DNA of 64,000 nucleotides from Moritella sp. 5 (GCF_018219455.1 NZ_CP056122.1:1-64000); one strand, 5' to 3'; numbered from the stretch's first letter, positions 47,690 through 56,659 are shown. Notes: a model not told the origin generated them from the letters alone. Numbers and translations: made by a program.

Positions 47690-48289
47690 ATGTTAGTAAA
47701 ACACTTATGGGGTTTATACGTACAACCCAAGGATGAATGGATTGATATTGATACGCACCATGAGTCTTTATTATCGGTAGTAGTAAGTCTGTTCTTCTTT
47801 GCGTTAATACCTGCTATATCTGCATGGTATACCGCGACAGTGACAGGCTGGAAGCTTGGCTTTGGAGATACAACCTATTTATCTTCCTCCAGTGCAGGGA
47901 TAATGGCTGTCGGTATGGTTATTGTGAGTATTGCTATTGTGGCAACGTTTTCGCTGTTTGTGCAATGGATGGCGGGTAACTTTGGATCATCATCCAGCTT
48001 TACTCAAGCGCTAGAGCTAACTACATATACTGCTGCCCCTATTTTTATTACTGGTATCGCAGCTTTGATCCCTGTTGCTTGGGTGATCATGTTAGCTCTA
48101 TTAGTTGGGGTCGCATTTTCGGTACGGGCTCTATATACCGGCGTGCCGATTATTATGCATATTACTGAAGAACGTGGCTTTATTTATGCGTCATCTTTAT
48201 TAACAGTTGGGCTTGTATTGTTTGTGGCTTCAATGGGGATCACTGTTGTTATGTGGAGCTTTGGATTCGGTCCACAATTTATTATTTAA
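47690..48289 (+). CDS. Yip1-family inner-membrane protein (YohC-like)
   Basis: The 199-residue product has about five membrane helices and resembles E. coli YohC of the Yip1 family: N-terminal LWGLYVQPKDEWIDID, a first helix near residues 30-50, and the later VALYTGVPIIMHITEERGF-like block RALYTGVPIIMHITEERGFIYASSLLTVG. The function in bacteria is unknown. AAGGA precedes the ATG, and a terminator hairpin follows the stop. Confidence 0.82.
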   Translation: MLVKHLWGLYVQPKDEWIDIDTHHESLLSVVVSLFFFALIPAISAWYTATVTGWKLGFGDTTYLSSSSAGIMAVGMVIVSIAIVATFSLFVQWMAGNFGSSSSFTQALELTTYTAAPIFITGIAALIPVAWVIMLALLVGVAFSVRALYTGVPIIMHITEERGFIYASSLLTVGLVLFVASMGITVVMWSFGFGPQFII

Positions 48290-48307
48290 TTGGATAAACA
48301 GTTTTGC

Positions 48308-48349
48308 ATAACAGCGATGAGGGGATGAACATGCATCGCTGTTATTTTT
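48308..48349 (+). terminator. Intrinsic terminator after the Yip1-family gene
   Basis: ATAACAGCGATG (48308-48319) pairs with CATCGCTGTTAT (48334-48345), followed by a T run. The loop is 14 bases. Confidence 0.85.
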
Positions 48350-48788
48350 ATCGTGTTTATTTGATGTACTATGCTCAAATACTATCACTTGATCACGGCT
48401 ATCATTCAACTCGTTAAAATTATAAACGCTAAATTAGCTAGCCCCACGCCTATACATATATTTTCATTTATCATCTTAGATTACAAAAAATAAAAATTTT
48501 GTAGTCTATTCGTTTAGTCTAGTGGCATTTTCCTATACTAGGCTAAATTGATGAGTCTATTGATTCTGTAAAATAACATTTGGCTAACGCTGATCATGCA
48601 CCACGCGTTAGTATTCACCGAATATTTTCACTGTTGATCAAACAATACCTCAATAACTTGCTCAATTTCTTCTTCGTTTAATATAGTTTTACCATTTTTC
48701 CAGCGCTGCGAGCTGGTTATTTTTGTTGCCATGGATTTATTAAACTGTATCTTCGGTGTGAGTTAAGTCTTATTTTTTGGGGGCTTTT
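48350..48788. other. Non-coding region with stem-loops before the IS remnant
   Basis: This 439-base AT-rich stretch holds three inverted repeats: TACAAAA/TTTTGTA (48482-48503 region), TTAGTCTAGT/ACTAGGCTAA (48514-48523 with 48537-48546, one G-T pair) and CTAACGC/GCGTTAG (48584-48590 with 48605-48611). A 34-codon frame on the minus strand (48628-48732) has no ribosome site. No known RNA family was recognised. Confidence 0.5.
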
Positions 48789-49060
48789 GGGAACTATGTG
48801 GCAAAACTGAGCAAGTAAACCAACGTGTTGATAATGTTTCGATATTCTAAGAGGCATTATGACAATCAATTTCTAGGACTACATAATCCATTTTCCCAAT
48901 CAATGTTAAACCGTTGGGTGCTTAAATATGCACTCAACTGAAGCCTGTTCTAGAAAAACGTAAATTCGTCGAGTCATGTCTAGTGGATGAGACCAACGCA
49001 TCAAAGATTATTCGTAACTACGGCATAATTAAAAGTGCGATTTCAAGCTTTGTTGTTCCC
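48789..49060 (+). mobile_element. IS6-family insertion sequence remnant
   Basis: The stretch begins GGGAACTATGTGGCAAAAC and ends GCTTTGTTGTTCCC, a degraded inverted-repeat pair related to the IS6-type end GGCACTGTTGCAAA. Between them, broken frames read SKRHYDNQF, then SMLNRWVLKYALN before a stop, and then EKRKFVESCLVDETN, which resemble the transposase start, the helix-turn-helix-like NRWV.KY segment and the first catalytic Asp in the DET motif. At about 270 bp against the usual 700-800 it is internally deleted and inactive. A second copy of its left end lies at 49822. Confidence 0.65.
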
Positions 49061-49097
49061 ATGTAACATGGTTTTAATTTCAAAATAAAGGAGCAAA

Positions 49098-49811
49098 ATG
49101 ATTCACATTATAAGTGATTGCCACTTGGGTAATACGGAAAATGAAACGCATTTAATTAAAGCATTAATGAAAATTGGTGATGATTGTAAGTTTCTATTTG
49201 TTATGGGTGATATATACACCTCTCCATCTATAGAAAAATATAATAATTTCAAGAATATTTTAAATGAATATATACCAAATGCTAAAGTGTACGCAATAGC
49301 AGGAAATCATGACGATATAAATTTGATGAGAAAATCTTTTTCTGGGAGTAATATTCTTATAAAAGAAAAGGTTAGCATCGATGGGATGACGTATTTATTT
49401 ATTGACTCTAGCCACAAGCCCATAAACAGATTAATGATGCTTGGGTCTGGCCGAGTATCAAATAAAGACTTGTCTAAAATAAAAAAAGAGTCAAGAAAGA
49501 AAGAAGTAACAATATTAATACACCATCCAATACTAAAAGTAAGTAACTCTAAATGGTTTAATGAAATTGGTATTGAAAATGTTGATGATATTATTAATAA
49601 GCTAAATAAAAACTGTGTGAATATAATATGCGGACATGGTCATGATTTTAACCATAATAAACACAGTATATTTCAACAAACGATGTCACCATCAACTGCT
49701 TATGGATTTGATTTAACCCTCGATGAATTCATGCGAACAAATAGAACAGGAGCGCTGATTCTAGAATACAAAAATCAGAAGAGTACATTTCAATATATTA
49801 AAACGTATTGA
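49098..49811 (+). CDS. Calcineurin-like metallophosphoesterase
   Basis: The 237-residue product has the metallophosphoesterase motifs in order: SDCHLG (residues 6-11), GDIY, GNHDD, IHHP and GHGHDF, the full di-metal site. The substrate is unknown; CpdA-type cyclic nucleotide hydrolysis or other phosphodiester cleavage is possible. The gene is richer in AT and in ATA, AAA and AAT codons than its neighbours and lies between two IS6-like remnants, which suggests transfer. AAAGGAG precedes the ATG. No partner gene is adjacent. Confidence 0.85.
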   Translation: MIHIISDCHLGNTENETHLIKALMKIGDDCKFLFVMGDIYTSPSIEKYNNFKNILNEYIPNAKVYAIAGNHDDINLMRKSFSGSNILIKEKVSIDGMTYLFIDSSHKPINRLMMLGSGRVSNKDLSKIKKESRKKEVTILIHHPILKVSNSKWFNEIGIENVDDIINKLNKNCVNIICGHGHDFNHNKHSIFQQTMSPSTAYGFDLTLDEFMRTNRTGALILEYKNQKSTFQYIKTY

Positions 49812-49821
49812 AATGGAAATA

Positions 49822-49880
49822 GGGCTCTGTAGCAAAGCAAACACAAGGTGTTGATAGTGTCTAGATACTCTAAGAGACAT
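49822..49880 (+). mobile_element. Second IS6-like left-end fragment
   Basis: GGGCTCTGTAGCAAAGCAAA and the following TGTTGATAGTGTCTAGATACTCTAAGAGACAT (in part) correspond to the left end of the remnant at 48789 (TGTTGATAATGTTTCGATATTCTAAGAGGCAT in part) in the same orientation. The match fades after the first transposase codons (SKRHLLSK before a stop). It is only an end fragment. Confidence 0.6.
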
Positions 49881-49994
49881 TTACTGAGCAAGAGTTGTAT
49901 ATAGAAATAACAGGTAGTCGTGAGACTTTTGTGATTATTCAAGATTAAACTTACGATAAGATTGAATAACCAATTAAAGCAAGGATGATGCCAC

Positions 49995-52148
49995 ATGGCT
50001 ATTAATAATAGTGAACAAAAATCGCATAGTAAAAAAATTATAATTGCAGTGATTATTACTGTGTTTTCATTGTGGTATGGACTTGATTTAAACCAATATG
50101 CTTCTCTGGAACAAATCAAAGCGTTGCAGCAAACCTCTGGTGAGTATATTAACCAGCATCAAGTATTCGCTATGTTAGTTTTTTTTATTAGTTATGTGCT
50201 GATAACGGGGTTCTCATTACCTGGCGCAGTGTTACTGACGTTACTTGGCGGTGGGTTATTCGGTTTTGGTTATGGCTTGTTACTGATCTCTTTTGCTAGT
50301 TCTATTGGTGCTACGCTGGCTTTTTTAGTTAGCCGTTATCTGCTACGCGATTACGTGCAAAAGAAGTTTGGCGCCCGTTTAGATGCGATTAATAAAGGTA
50401 TGGAAAAAGAAGGTAACTTTTATTTATTCTCATTGCGTTTGATCCCTGTATTTCCATTTTTTTTAATCAATATCTTAATGGGATTAACTAAAATTAGTAC
50501 TCGTAATTTCTACCTTGTTAGCCAAATAGGTATGTTAGTTGGTACGGCAGTTTATGTATGGGCTGGTACGCAACTAAGTGAACTCAATAGTTTATCTGGT
50601 ATCGCTTCACCGTCGTTATTAAGTGCATTGGTACTCTTAGCTATTTTTCCTTGGATTGCGAAACGTGGGTTAGCGATGTTTACTCAGCGAAAGCGCTATG
50701 CGCGTTGGGATAAACCAAAATCATACGATCGTAATATGATCATTATTGGTGCTGGAGCCGGTGGCTTGGTTAGCGCTTATATTGCTGCAGCGGTTAAATC
50801 AAAAGTAACCTTAGTTGAAAAGCACCGAATGGGTGGTGACTGTTTAAATACGGGATGTGTACCTTCTAAAGCACTGATCCGTAGTGCGCATGCAGTCGCT
50901 GAAATTGGTCGTGCGAATGAGTTTGGTATCGATGCTGAAATTAAAAATATCAATTTTGAAAATGTGATGGGGCGTATTCAGAATGTGATTAAGGCCATTG
51001 AGCCGCATGATTCTATTGCGCGTTATTCGGCGATGGGGGTCGAATGCATTACGGCTGAAGCTAGTATTATTGACCCCTGGCGTGTGCAGGTTGGTGGACA
51101 GATATTAACAACAAAAAGTATCGTTGTAGCAACTGGGGCGCGTCCTATTGTACCGTCAATTCCAGGATTAGTAGATGTACCCTATTTAACGTCGGATACA
51201 CTTTGGCAATTAACTGAACAACCAAGTCGTTTATTAGTATTAGGTGGTGGTCCTATCGGCTGTGAGATCGCACAAAGTTTTGCTCGTTTGGGTTCAAGCG
51301 TTACACAAGTTGAAATGGCGGGACAATTACTGGGTCGCGAAGATACCGATGCTGTTGCTGTCGTGCAAGCCGAGTTGCAAGCGGATGGTGTCATTATATT
51401 GTTAGGTAATAAAGTTGAGCGCTTTGTGAATGAAGATGGTCAATATAGTGCGGTATTATCGAATGGCGATTCCATTGCGTTTGATCAGGTATTTTTAGCG
51501 CTAGGGCGTCAGGCTAATATTCACGGATTTGGCTTAGAGGCGTTAGATTTAGTCATTACGGATCGCGGTCTCATCGAGATTAATGAATTCCAACAAACAT
51601 CGATCCCAAATATATATGCGGTTGGTGATGTTTCTGGGCCGTATCAGCTAACCCATGTCGCGGCGCATCAAGCTTGGTATGCCGCGGTAAATGCCTTATT
51701 TGGCTCGGTGAAGAAATTCGCCACTGACTACCGTGTTATTCCTGCGGTTACTTATACTTACCCTGAATTGGCTCGCGTTGGTATAAATGAAAATGAAGCC
51801 AAACAAGCAGGGTTACTTTATCAAGTGACAAAATATGAGATTGATGATCTCGACCGTGCGATTACTGATGGTGAAACTAAGGGTTTTGTTAAAGTTATTA
51901 CCGCAGCAAATAGCGATAAAATTCTTGGTGTGACTATCGTTGCTACTCATGCTGGTGAATTGCTGGCGGAGTATACGCTAGCAATGAAATATAAATTGGG
52001 GCTGAATAAAGTGCTGGGTACGATCCATCCGTATCCAACCATGAGCGAAGCAAATAAATATGTTGCGGGTAATTGGAAACGCAATAACAGTCCGGAAAAG
52101 CTACTCGCCTGGGTTGAGAAGTTTCATCATTATATGCGTAAAAACTAA
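49995..52148 (+). CDS. Fusion of a TVP38/DedA-like membrane domain and a MerA/Lpd-like flavoprotein disulfide reductase
   Basis: The 717-residue product joins two domains. Residues about 13-225 form a TVP38/TMEM64 (SNARE-associated) membrane domain with ITGFSLPGAVLLTLLGGGLFG, LVSRYLLRDYVQKKFG and LRLIPVFPFFLINILMGL. Residues about 245-717 form a pyridine nucleotide-disulfide oxidoreductase: FAD motif GAGAGG (252-257), redox pair Cys283/Cys288 in GGDCLNTGCVPSK, NAD(P) motif LVLGGGPIGCEIAQ, YAVGDV, and the C-terminal dimer-partner motif HPYPTMSEANKY. The active site is intact, so the protein probably reduces a disulfide, quinone or metal at the inner face of the membrane. No metal-binding HMA domain is present. 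The substrate is unknown. Confidence 0.88.
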   Translation: MAINNSEQKSHSKKIIIAVIITVFSLWYGLDLNQYASLEQIKALQQTSGEYINQHQVFAMLVFFISYVLITGFSLPGAVLLTLLGGGLFGFGYGLLLISFASSIGATLAFLVSRYLLRDYVQKKFGARLDAINKGMEKEGNFYLFSLRLIPVFPFFLINILMGLTKISTRNFYLVSQIGMLVGTAVYVWAGTQLSELNSLSGIASPSLLSALVLLAIFPWIAKRGLAMFTQRKRYARWDKPKSYDRNMIIIGAGAGGLVSAYIAAAVKSKVTLVEKHRMGGDCLNTGCVPSKALIRSAHAVAEIGRANEFGIDAEIKNINFENVMGRIQNVIKAIEPHDSIARYSAMGVECITAEASIIDPWRVQVGGQILTTKSIVVATGARPIVPSIPGLVDVPYLTSDTLWQLTEQPSRLLVLGGGPIGCEIAQSFARLGSSVTQVEMAGQLLGREDTDAVAVVQAELQADGVIILLGNKVERFVNEDGQYSAVLSNGDSIAFDQVFLALGRQANIHGFGLEALDLVITDRGLIEINEFQQTSIPNIYAVGDVSGPYQLTHVAAHQAWYAAVNALFGSVKKFATDYRVIPAVTYTYPELARVGINENEAKQAGLLYQVTKYEIDDLDRAITDGETKGFVKVITAANSDKILGVTIVATHAGELLAEYTLAMKYKLGLNKVLGTIHPYPTMSEANKYVAGNWKRNNSPEKLLAWVEKFHHYMRKN

Positions 52149-52281
52149 TATCTGTAATGGATCGTTGTTGAGGTGGCGAGTCTGGATTGAGAAGATAGTA
52201 TAGTTATAAAAAGATCGTATATAATAACTCGTACTTAATCGACTTTAGTGTACTACGGGTTGTTTGCTATGTTTTCAGGTC

Positions 52282-52313
52282 GATAGATTTAGGTAGATAG
52301 ATTTAGGTAGATA
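52282..52313 (+). repeat. 14-bp tandem repeat just upstream of the MocR gene
   Basis: GATAGATTTAGGTA occurs twice in tandem (52282-52295 and 52296-52309), followed by GATA, ending seven bases before the ATG. It overlaps the place of the ribosome site (AGG in the second copy). It may be an autoregulatory operator or a simple duplication. Confidence 0.75.
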
Positions 52314-52320
52314 ATAATTC

Positions 52321-53748
52321 ATGCTCTTACAAAAAAGTCGCTATCATGCGGTAGCTGCTGAAATTCAATTGCAAATTGAACAACGAATATGGTTACCAGG
52401 TGATCGTATTCCTTCGATTCGTAAGATGAGTAAAATTCAAAACATTAGTCCGATGACTGTTTTAAAAGCGTATGAGCTATTAGAGTCGGAAGGCTGGATC
52501 TATGCCAAGGTTCGCTCTGGTTATTTTGTTGCTGCGCATCTTAACCGTCTCGCAATACCGCAGCCACTTATCCCTCAGATGATCAACCGTTCGATAAAAA
52601 TCAATGAGCATGTCTTTGAAGTGCTAACCGCTTGTAAACGTCCTGATATCGTTCCTTTGGGTTCTGCTTTCCCGGATCCTGCTTTATTTCCACTGAAACA
52701 GTTAGGTCAAACACTCGCGAAAACCATTAAAACTATGCCTGCACACAGTGCGGTGACAGAGCTTCCGCCTGGTAGCGTGGCATTACGCCGCGCAATTGCC
52801 AAGCGTTATATCCGTGATGGCATTGACGTGTCAATTGATGACATCGTGATCACGTCTGGGGCGATGGAGTCGTTGGGTTTGAGTCTTATGGCGGTAACTA
52901 AACCCGGAGATACTGTTGCGATTGAATCTCCGGCTTTTTATGGTGTTTTGCAAACGGTAGAGCGACTTCAACTTAAGGCCGTTGAAATTGCGACGGACCC
53001 ACAGTTGGGTATATCAGTAGACGCACTAACAACAGCTGTAAATCGACATGATATTAAAGCGTGCTGGTTAATGAGTAAATATCAAAACCCGCTTGGTGCA
53101 TCGATGCCTGAAGCAAATAAATTATCGATTCGAAATCTATTAGCGGAAAAACAGATCCCTTTACTTGAGGATGATGTTTACAGTGAGCTATATTTTTCAG
53201 AACGTAAACCGAAACCAATTAAAGCGTATGATGAGCAAGGATTAGTATTACATTGTTCATCATTTTCAAAATGTTTAGCCCCTGGTTTTAGAGTCGGCTG
53301 GGTAGTTGCTGGTCGCTATGCGAAACAAATCGAGCAACTACAATTGATGACAACACTTTCTGCCGCTGTGCCGAATCAGTTAGCGCTTGCTGAATTTGTT
53401 TTACATGGCAGTTATGATATTCATCTGCGTAGGTTAAGGCGCAAGCTCGAATCTCGGCAGCAGCAAATGCAACATGCTATTGAGCAATACTTCCCTGCGG
53501 AAACGAAGATCACGCGACCTAGCGGCGGTTATTTTTTATGGGTTGTTTTACCTGATGATATAAATACCGGTGAGTTACTTAAAATCCTATTGGATAATCA
53601 TAATATCAGTATTGCACCTGGAACCTTGTTTGCAAGTGATGGTAAATACAAAAACTGCATGCGGATTAATTGTTCCTATTTACTTACTGACCAAATACGC
53701 CAAGCGCTAATTACCTTAGCTAAGTGCATTACTTCATACCCAATGTAA
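52321..53748 (+). CDS. MocR-family regulator (GntR HTH fused to class I aminotransferase)
   Basis: The 475-residue product has an N-terminal GntR winged helix (about residues 5-75: IQLQIEQRIWLPGDRIPSIRKMSKIQNISPMTVLKAYELLESEGWIYAKVRSGYFV in part) and a C-terminal fold-type I aminotransferase domain (about 105-470) with the PLP-binding lysine in HCSSFSKCLAPGFRVGW. MocR proteins use PLP, free or as an external aldimine, as the effector for genes of PLP, GABA, taurine or amino-acid metabolism. The target here is not evident: the flavoprotein fusion is upstream and ccoG downstream. The start is the only ATG in reach; its ribosome site is within the tandem repeat. Confidence 0.9.
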   Translation: MLLQKSRYHAVAAEIQLQIEQRIWLPGDRIPSIRKMSKIQNISPMTVLKAYELLESEGWIYAKVRSGYFVAAHLNRLAIPQPLIPQMINRSIKINEHVFEVLTACKRPDIVPLGSAFPDPALFPLKQLGQTLAKTIKTMPAHSAVTELPPGSVALRRAIAKRYIRDGIDVSIDDIVITSGAMESLGLSLMAVTKPGDTVAIESPAFYGVLQTVERLQLKAVEIATDPQLGISVDALTTAVNRHDIKACWLMSKYQNPLGASMPEANKLSIRNLLAEKQIPLLEDDVYSELYFSERKPKPIKAYDEQGLVLHCSSFSKCLAPGFRVGWVVAGRYAKQIEQLQLMTTLSAAVPNQLALAEFVLHGSYDIHLRRLRRKLESRQQQMQHAIEQYFPAETKITRPSGGYFLWVVLPDDINTGELLKILLDNHNISIAPGTLFASDGKYKNCMRINCSYLLTDQIRQALITLAKCITSYPM

Positions 53749-54051
53749 ATAAAAACTGTTCTAGTATCTATTTATAACGAAAGTATCTGTTATAGGGCAG
53801 TTTAGTACTGATCTGTACTATGCTTACAGGCCTTATTTGTGTTTCAATACCTCCGCTAGTTTATAAATAATCATATCCATTAAGAGATAAAATAATTGGC
53901 GCGATGTGAACTTACTTTCAAACCAGTCTGTAAGTTTTTCTATTGTGATAAGTGTTTGATTAAATTAATAAGCGTGAGATAAGTCAGAGGATTATAGCGA
54001 CTTATTTAGCTTCTTTGATATAATTGAAGATATAAAAATAAGGAGCATGTA
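53749..54051. other. Intergenic region between the MocR gene and ccoG
   Basis: This 303-base gap holds the palindrome at 53803-53820 and the AAGGAG ribosome site of ccoG. An imperfect FNR-like sequence near 53956 was not accepted. Nothing else was recognised. Confidence 0.55.
53803..53820. promoter_or_regulatory. Palindrome downstream of the MocR gene, candidate operator
   Basis: TAGTACTGATCTGTACTA has perfect six-base arms (TAGTAC and GTACTA) and a six-base spacer. It lies 55 bases after the MocR stop and about 230 bases before ccoG. No T run follows, so it is more like a protein-binding site than a terminator. Confidence 0.4.
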
Positions 54052-55458
54052 ATGTCTGAAGAACGCATAAATATAAAAGATATAACCCCTAAAGTTAAGC
54101 CTAAATATACCAACGTCGGTCCTGATAATCATATTTACGTAAGGAATATGAGTGGTGTATTTCAGCGATTGAGAAAATACGTGGGCTGGTTTTTTATGGT
54201 GCTGTTTTTAGCATTACCTTTGTTCCAATGGGACGGGCATCAGGCGATCCTATTAAATATCGTTGAACAACGTATTCATATTTTTGGTTTAACGATTTTC
54301 CCTCAAGATCTCATGTTATTAGCCTTGCTTCTGATTGTTGGCGCATTCGCATTATTTTTTGTTACCGCTTACCTCGGGCGAGTATGGTGTGGTTTTATGT
54401 GCCCACAAACTATTTGGACATTTATTTTCATTTGGTTTGAAGAGAAAATTGAAGGTTCAGCAAATAAACGTTTGAAGTTGAATCAAGGCCCTACAACGGC
54501 AGATAAAGTAAAGAAGAAAGTGCTTAAGCATACCGCATGGTTAAGTTTTTCACTGTTTACTGGGCTCGCATTTATGGCTTATTTTGTGCCTATTATTGAC
54601 CTTTATACTGAATTTTTTACTCTTCAGGCGAGTGGTATTGTGTACTTCTGGGTATTGTTTTTTGCATTTTGTACTTATGGTAATGCTGGCTGGATGCGCA
54701 GTATTATGTGTACCCATATGTGTCCATACGCACGTTTCCAATCTGCTATGTTTGATACCGATACATTGATTGTCGGTTATGATTTTAATCGTGGTGAATC
54801 ACGAGGTCCTCGTTCACGTAAAACAGATTATAAAGCGAAAGGCTTAGGTGATTGTATCGACTGTAATTTATGTGTTCAAGTATGTCCTGCAGGTATTGAT
54901 ATTCGTGACGGTCTACAGTATGAATGCATTAACTGTGGTGCTTGTATCGATGCGTGTGATCAAACGATGGAGCGAATGAACTATCCGAAAGGGTTGATCC
55001 GTTATACCTCTGAGAATGACCTAAATAATAAGCCTCATCAGAAAAGTAGATTCAAGTTAGTGGGTTACGGTATCGTAATGACACTCATGACGGTAATGTT
55101 TGCTACGAGTGTAATGAGTATTTCGCCAGTACAAATGGATATTATTCGTGACCGAAATGCATTATATCGTGAAAATTCCGACGGCAATATTGAAAATACT
55201 TATACACTTAAGATTATCAATAAGACATCATTCACCCAAAAATACAGTTTATCTGTTATCGACGTTCCTGATCATGAGTGGTTTGGCCCCCGTGAAATTG
55301 AAGTATTGCCGGGTGAATTATTCGTGCAGCCAGTGAGTTTAGCCATTGACCCGTATGATTTGAAACAACCTGTGATTAAAATAAACTTTGTGATTACTGA
55401 ACAGGGTAATGAGCATTATGTTTTTACTCAACAAAGTCGTTTTATCAGCAAATTATAG
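54052..55458 (+). CDS. ccoG: Cytochrome c oxidase accessory protein CcoG (RdxA/FixG family)
   Basis: CcoG is an inner-membrane iron-sulfur protein that reduces copper for assembly of cbb3 oxidase. The 468-residue product has about five membrane helices, an ExxxxP-like N-terminal region, membrane cysteines in RVWCGFMCPQTIW and CTHMCPYARFQ, two [4Fe-4S] ferredoxin motifs CIDCNLCVQVCP and CINCGACIDACD, and a C-terminal periplasmic immunoglobulin-like domain. It stands alone; the ccoNOQP and ccoHIS genes are not nearby. AAGGAG precedes the ATG. Confidence 0.93.
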   Translation: MSEERINIKDITPKVKPKYTNVGPDNHIYVRNMSGVFQRLRKYVGWFFMVLFLALPLFQWDGHQAILLNIVEQRIHIFGLTIFPQDLMLLALLLIVGAFALFFVTAYLGRVWCGFMCPQTIWTFIFIWFEEKIEGSANKRLKLNQGPTTADKVKKKVLKHTAWLSFSLFTGLAFMAYFVPIIDLYTEFFTLQASGIVYFWVLFFAFCTYGNAGWMRSIMCTHMCPYARFQSAMFDTDTLIVGYDFNRGESRGPRSRKTDYKAKGLGDCIDCNLCVQVCPAGIDIRDGLQYECINCGACIDACDQTMERMNYPKGLIRYTSENDLNNKPHQKSRFKLVGYGIVMTLMTVMFATSVMSISPVQMDIIRDRNALYRENSDGNIENTYTLKIINKTSFTQKYSLSVIDVPDHEWFGPREIEVLPGELFVQPVSLAIDPYDLKQPVIKINFVITEQGNEHYVFTQQSRFISKL

Positions 55459-55510
55459 TGCCTGCAATAAACTATAAATAGCTTTATAATCAATGTAAGT
55501 TAAAGTAAGT

Positions 55511-55537
55511 AGCAAGCCCAGTTATACTGGGCTTGCT
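55511..55537 (+). terminator. Hairpin after ccoG
   Basis: AGCAAGCCCAG pairs perfectly with CTGGGCTTGCT around a five-base loop, 52 bases after the ccoG stop. The following ATTATTG is a weak T tract. Confidence 0.75.
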
Positions 55538-55618
55538 ATTATTGTATCCAATCTAAGATCTGTTGTACGTCTATGATAGTTATTTGGATATAGGTACTCG
55601 TATTTTAGGAAATAAAAA

Positions 55619-56608
55619 ATGACAGACCTACCTGTTGATTACAGTTTGCTTTCCCCTGACCTTATGTTGGATGCGATAGAATCTACCGGTATCCGTGTTG
55701 ATTCGGGGTTGTTGGAATTAAACAGCTATGAAAATCGTGTGTTTCAATTTCTAGATGAAGATCGTAAACGCTTTGTGGTTAAGTTTTATCGCCCTGTTCG
55801 TTGGAGTGATGAACAGATCCAAGAAGAACACGATTTTTCTCTACAGTTAAAGTCAGCTGATATCGATGTTGTTGCACCGTTACAATTTGATGGTTGTAGT
55901 CTATTTATTTATCAGGGATACCGCTTTGCTATTTTTCCAAGTACAGGTGGTCGTCCTATTGAAGTGGATAACTTAGATGCACTGGAATCGGTTGGACGTA
56001 ACTTGGGTCGCGTTCATCAATTAGCTAACAAGCAACCATTCTTGCATCGACCAACATTATCGATCGCCGAGTTTGTGCAAACCCCAAAGCTGATATTGCA
56101 ACAGAATAATTTTGTACCTAAGCAATTAGAAACATCATTTTTTGATGTTTATGATGCGTTGGAAAAAGAAATTACGTTGAAATATAAGCCTGATTCTCAT
56201 CAGCTAATTCGCTTACATGGTGATTTGCATGCGGGAAATATATTGTGGCGTGATAAGGTCACACTATTGGATTTTGATGATTGTCGTCAAGGACCTGCGA
56301 TACAAGATATGTGGATGATGTTACACGGTGATCGCCATGAACAATTATTACAATTGGAAGTGATGTTAGAAGGTTATGAAGAATTCTGTTCTTTTGATCC
56401 AAAACAGCTGAAGCTAATTGAACCACTACGTGCGATGCGTATGATGAACTACATGGGATGGATTGCTAAACGTTGGGATGATCCTGCTTTTAGTCGTCAT
56501 TTTTCTTGGTTTACAGATGAACTGTATTGGAAACAGCAGGTCATATTTTTACATGAACAGATTGATAATATGCAAAAGTCGCCGTTATCTCTCATTCCTA
56601 ATTACTAA
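55619..56608 (+). CDS. srkA: Stress-response serine/threonine kinase SrkA
   Basis: SrkA (YihE/RdoA) is an aminoglycoside-phosphotransferase-like protein kinase that lessens stress-induced death and is co-transcribed with dsbA in E. coli under Cpx control. The 329-residue product has the N-lobe ENRVFQFLDEDRKRFVVKFYRP, the catalytic HGDLHAGNILW and the metal-binding LLDFDDCRQGPAIQD. dsbA follows 51 bases later, so the operon is conserved. Confidence 0.94.
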   Translation: MTDLPVDYSLLSPDLMLDAIESTGIRVDSGLLELNSYENRVFQFLDEDRKRFVVKFYRPVRWSDEQIQEEHDFSLQLKSADIDVVAPLQFDGCSLFIYQGYRFAIFPSTGGRPIEVDNLDALESVGRNLGRVHQLANKQPFLHRPTLSIAEFVQTPKLILQQNNFVPKQLETSFFDVYDALEKEITLKYKPDSHQLIRLHGDLHAGNILWRDKVTLLDFDDCRQGPAIQDMWMMLHGDRHEQLLQLEVMLEGYEEFCSFDPKQLKLIEPLRAMRMMNYMGWIAKRWDDPAFSRHFSWFTDELYWKQQVIFLHEQIDNMQKSPLSLIPNY

Positions 56609-56659
56609 TTTTTTGTACAGTTAATAATGTCTAATTTAAATTTTCAGTAAGGAAAAATA

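Noticed and set aside
48628..48732. 34-codon minus-strand frame, MATKITSSQRWKNGK...
   Set aside because: It has no ribosome site and no recognised relatives, and lies in decayed DNA next to an IS remnant. It could be the tail of a lost gene.
53956..53969. FNR-like sequence TTGATTAAATTAAT upstream of ccoG
   Set aside because: Only the left half matches TTGAT-N4-ATCAA; the right half is poor. Regulation by FNR cannot be claimed.
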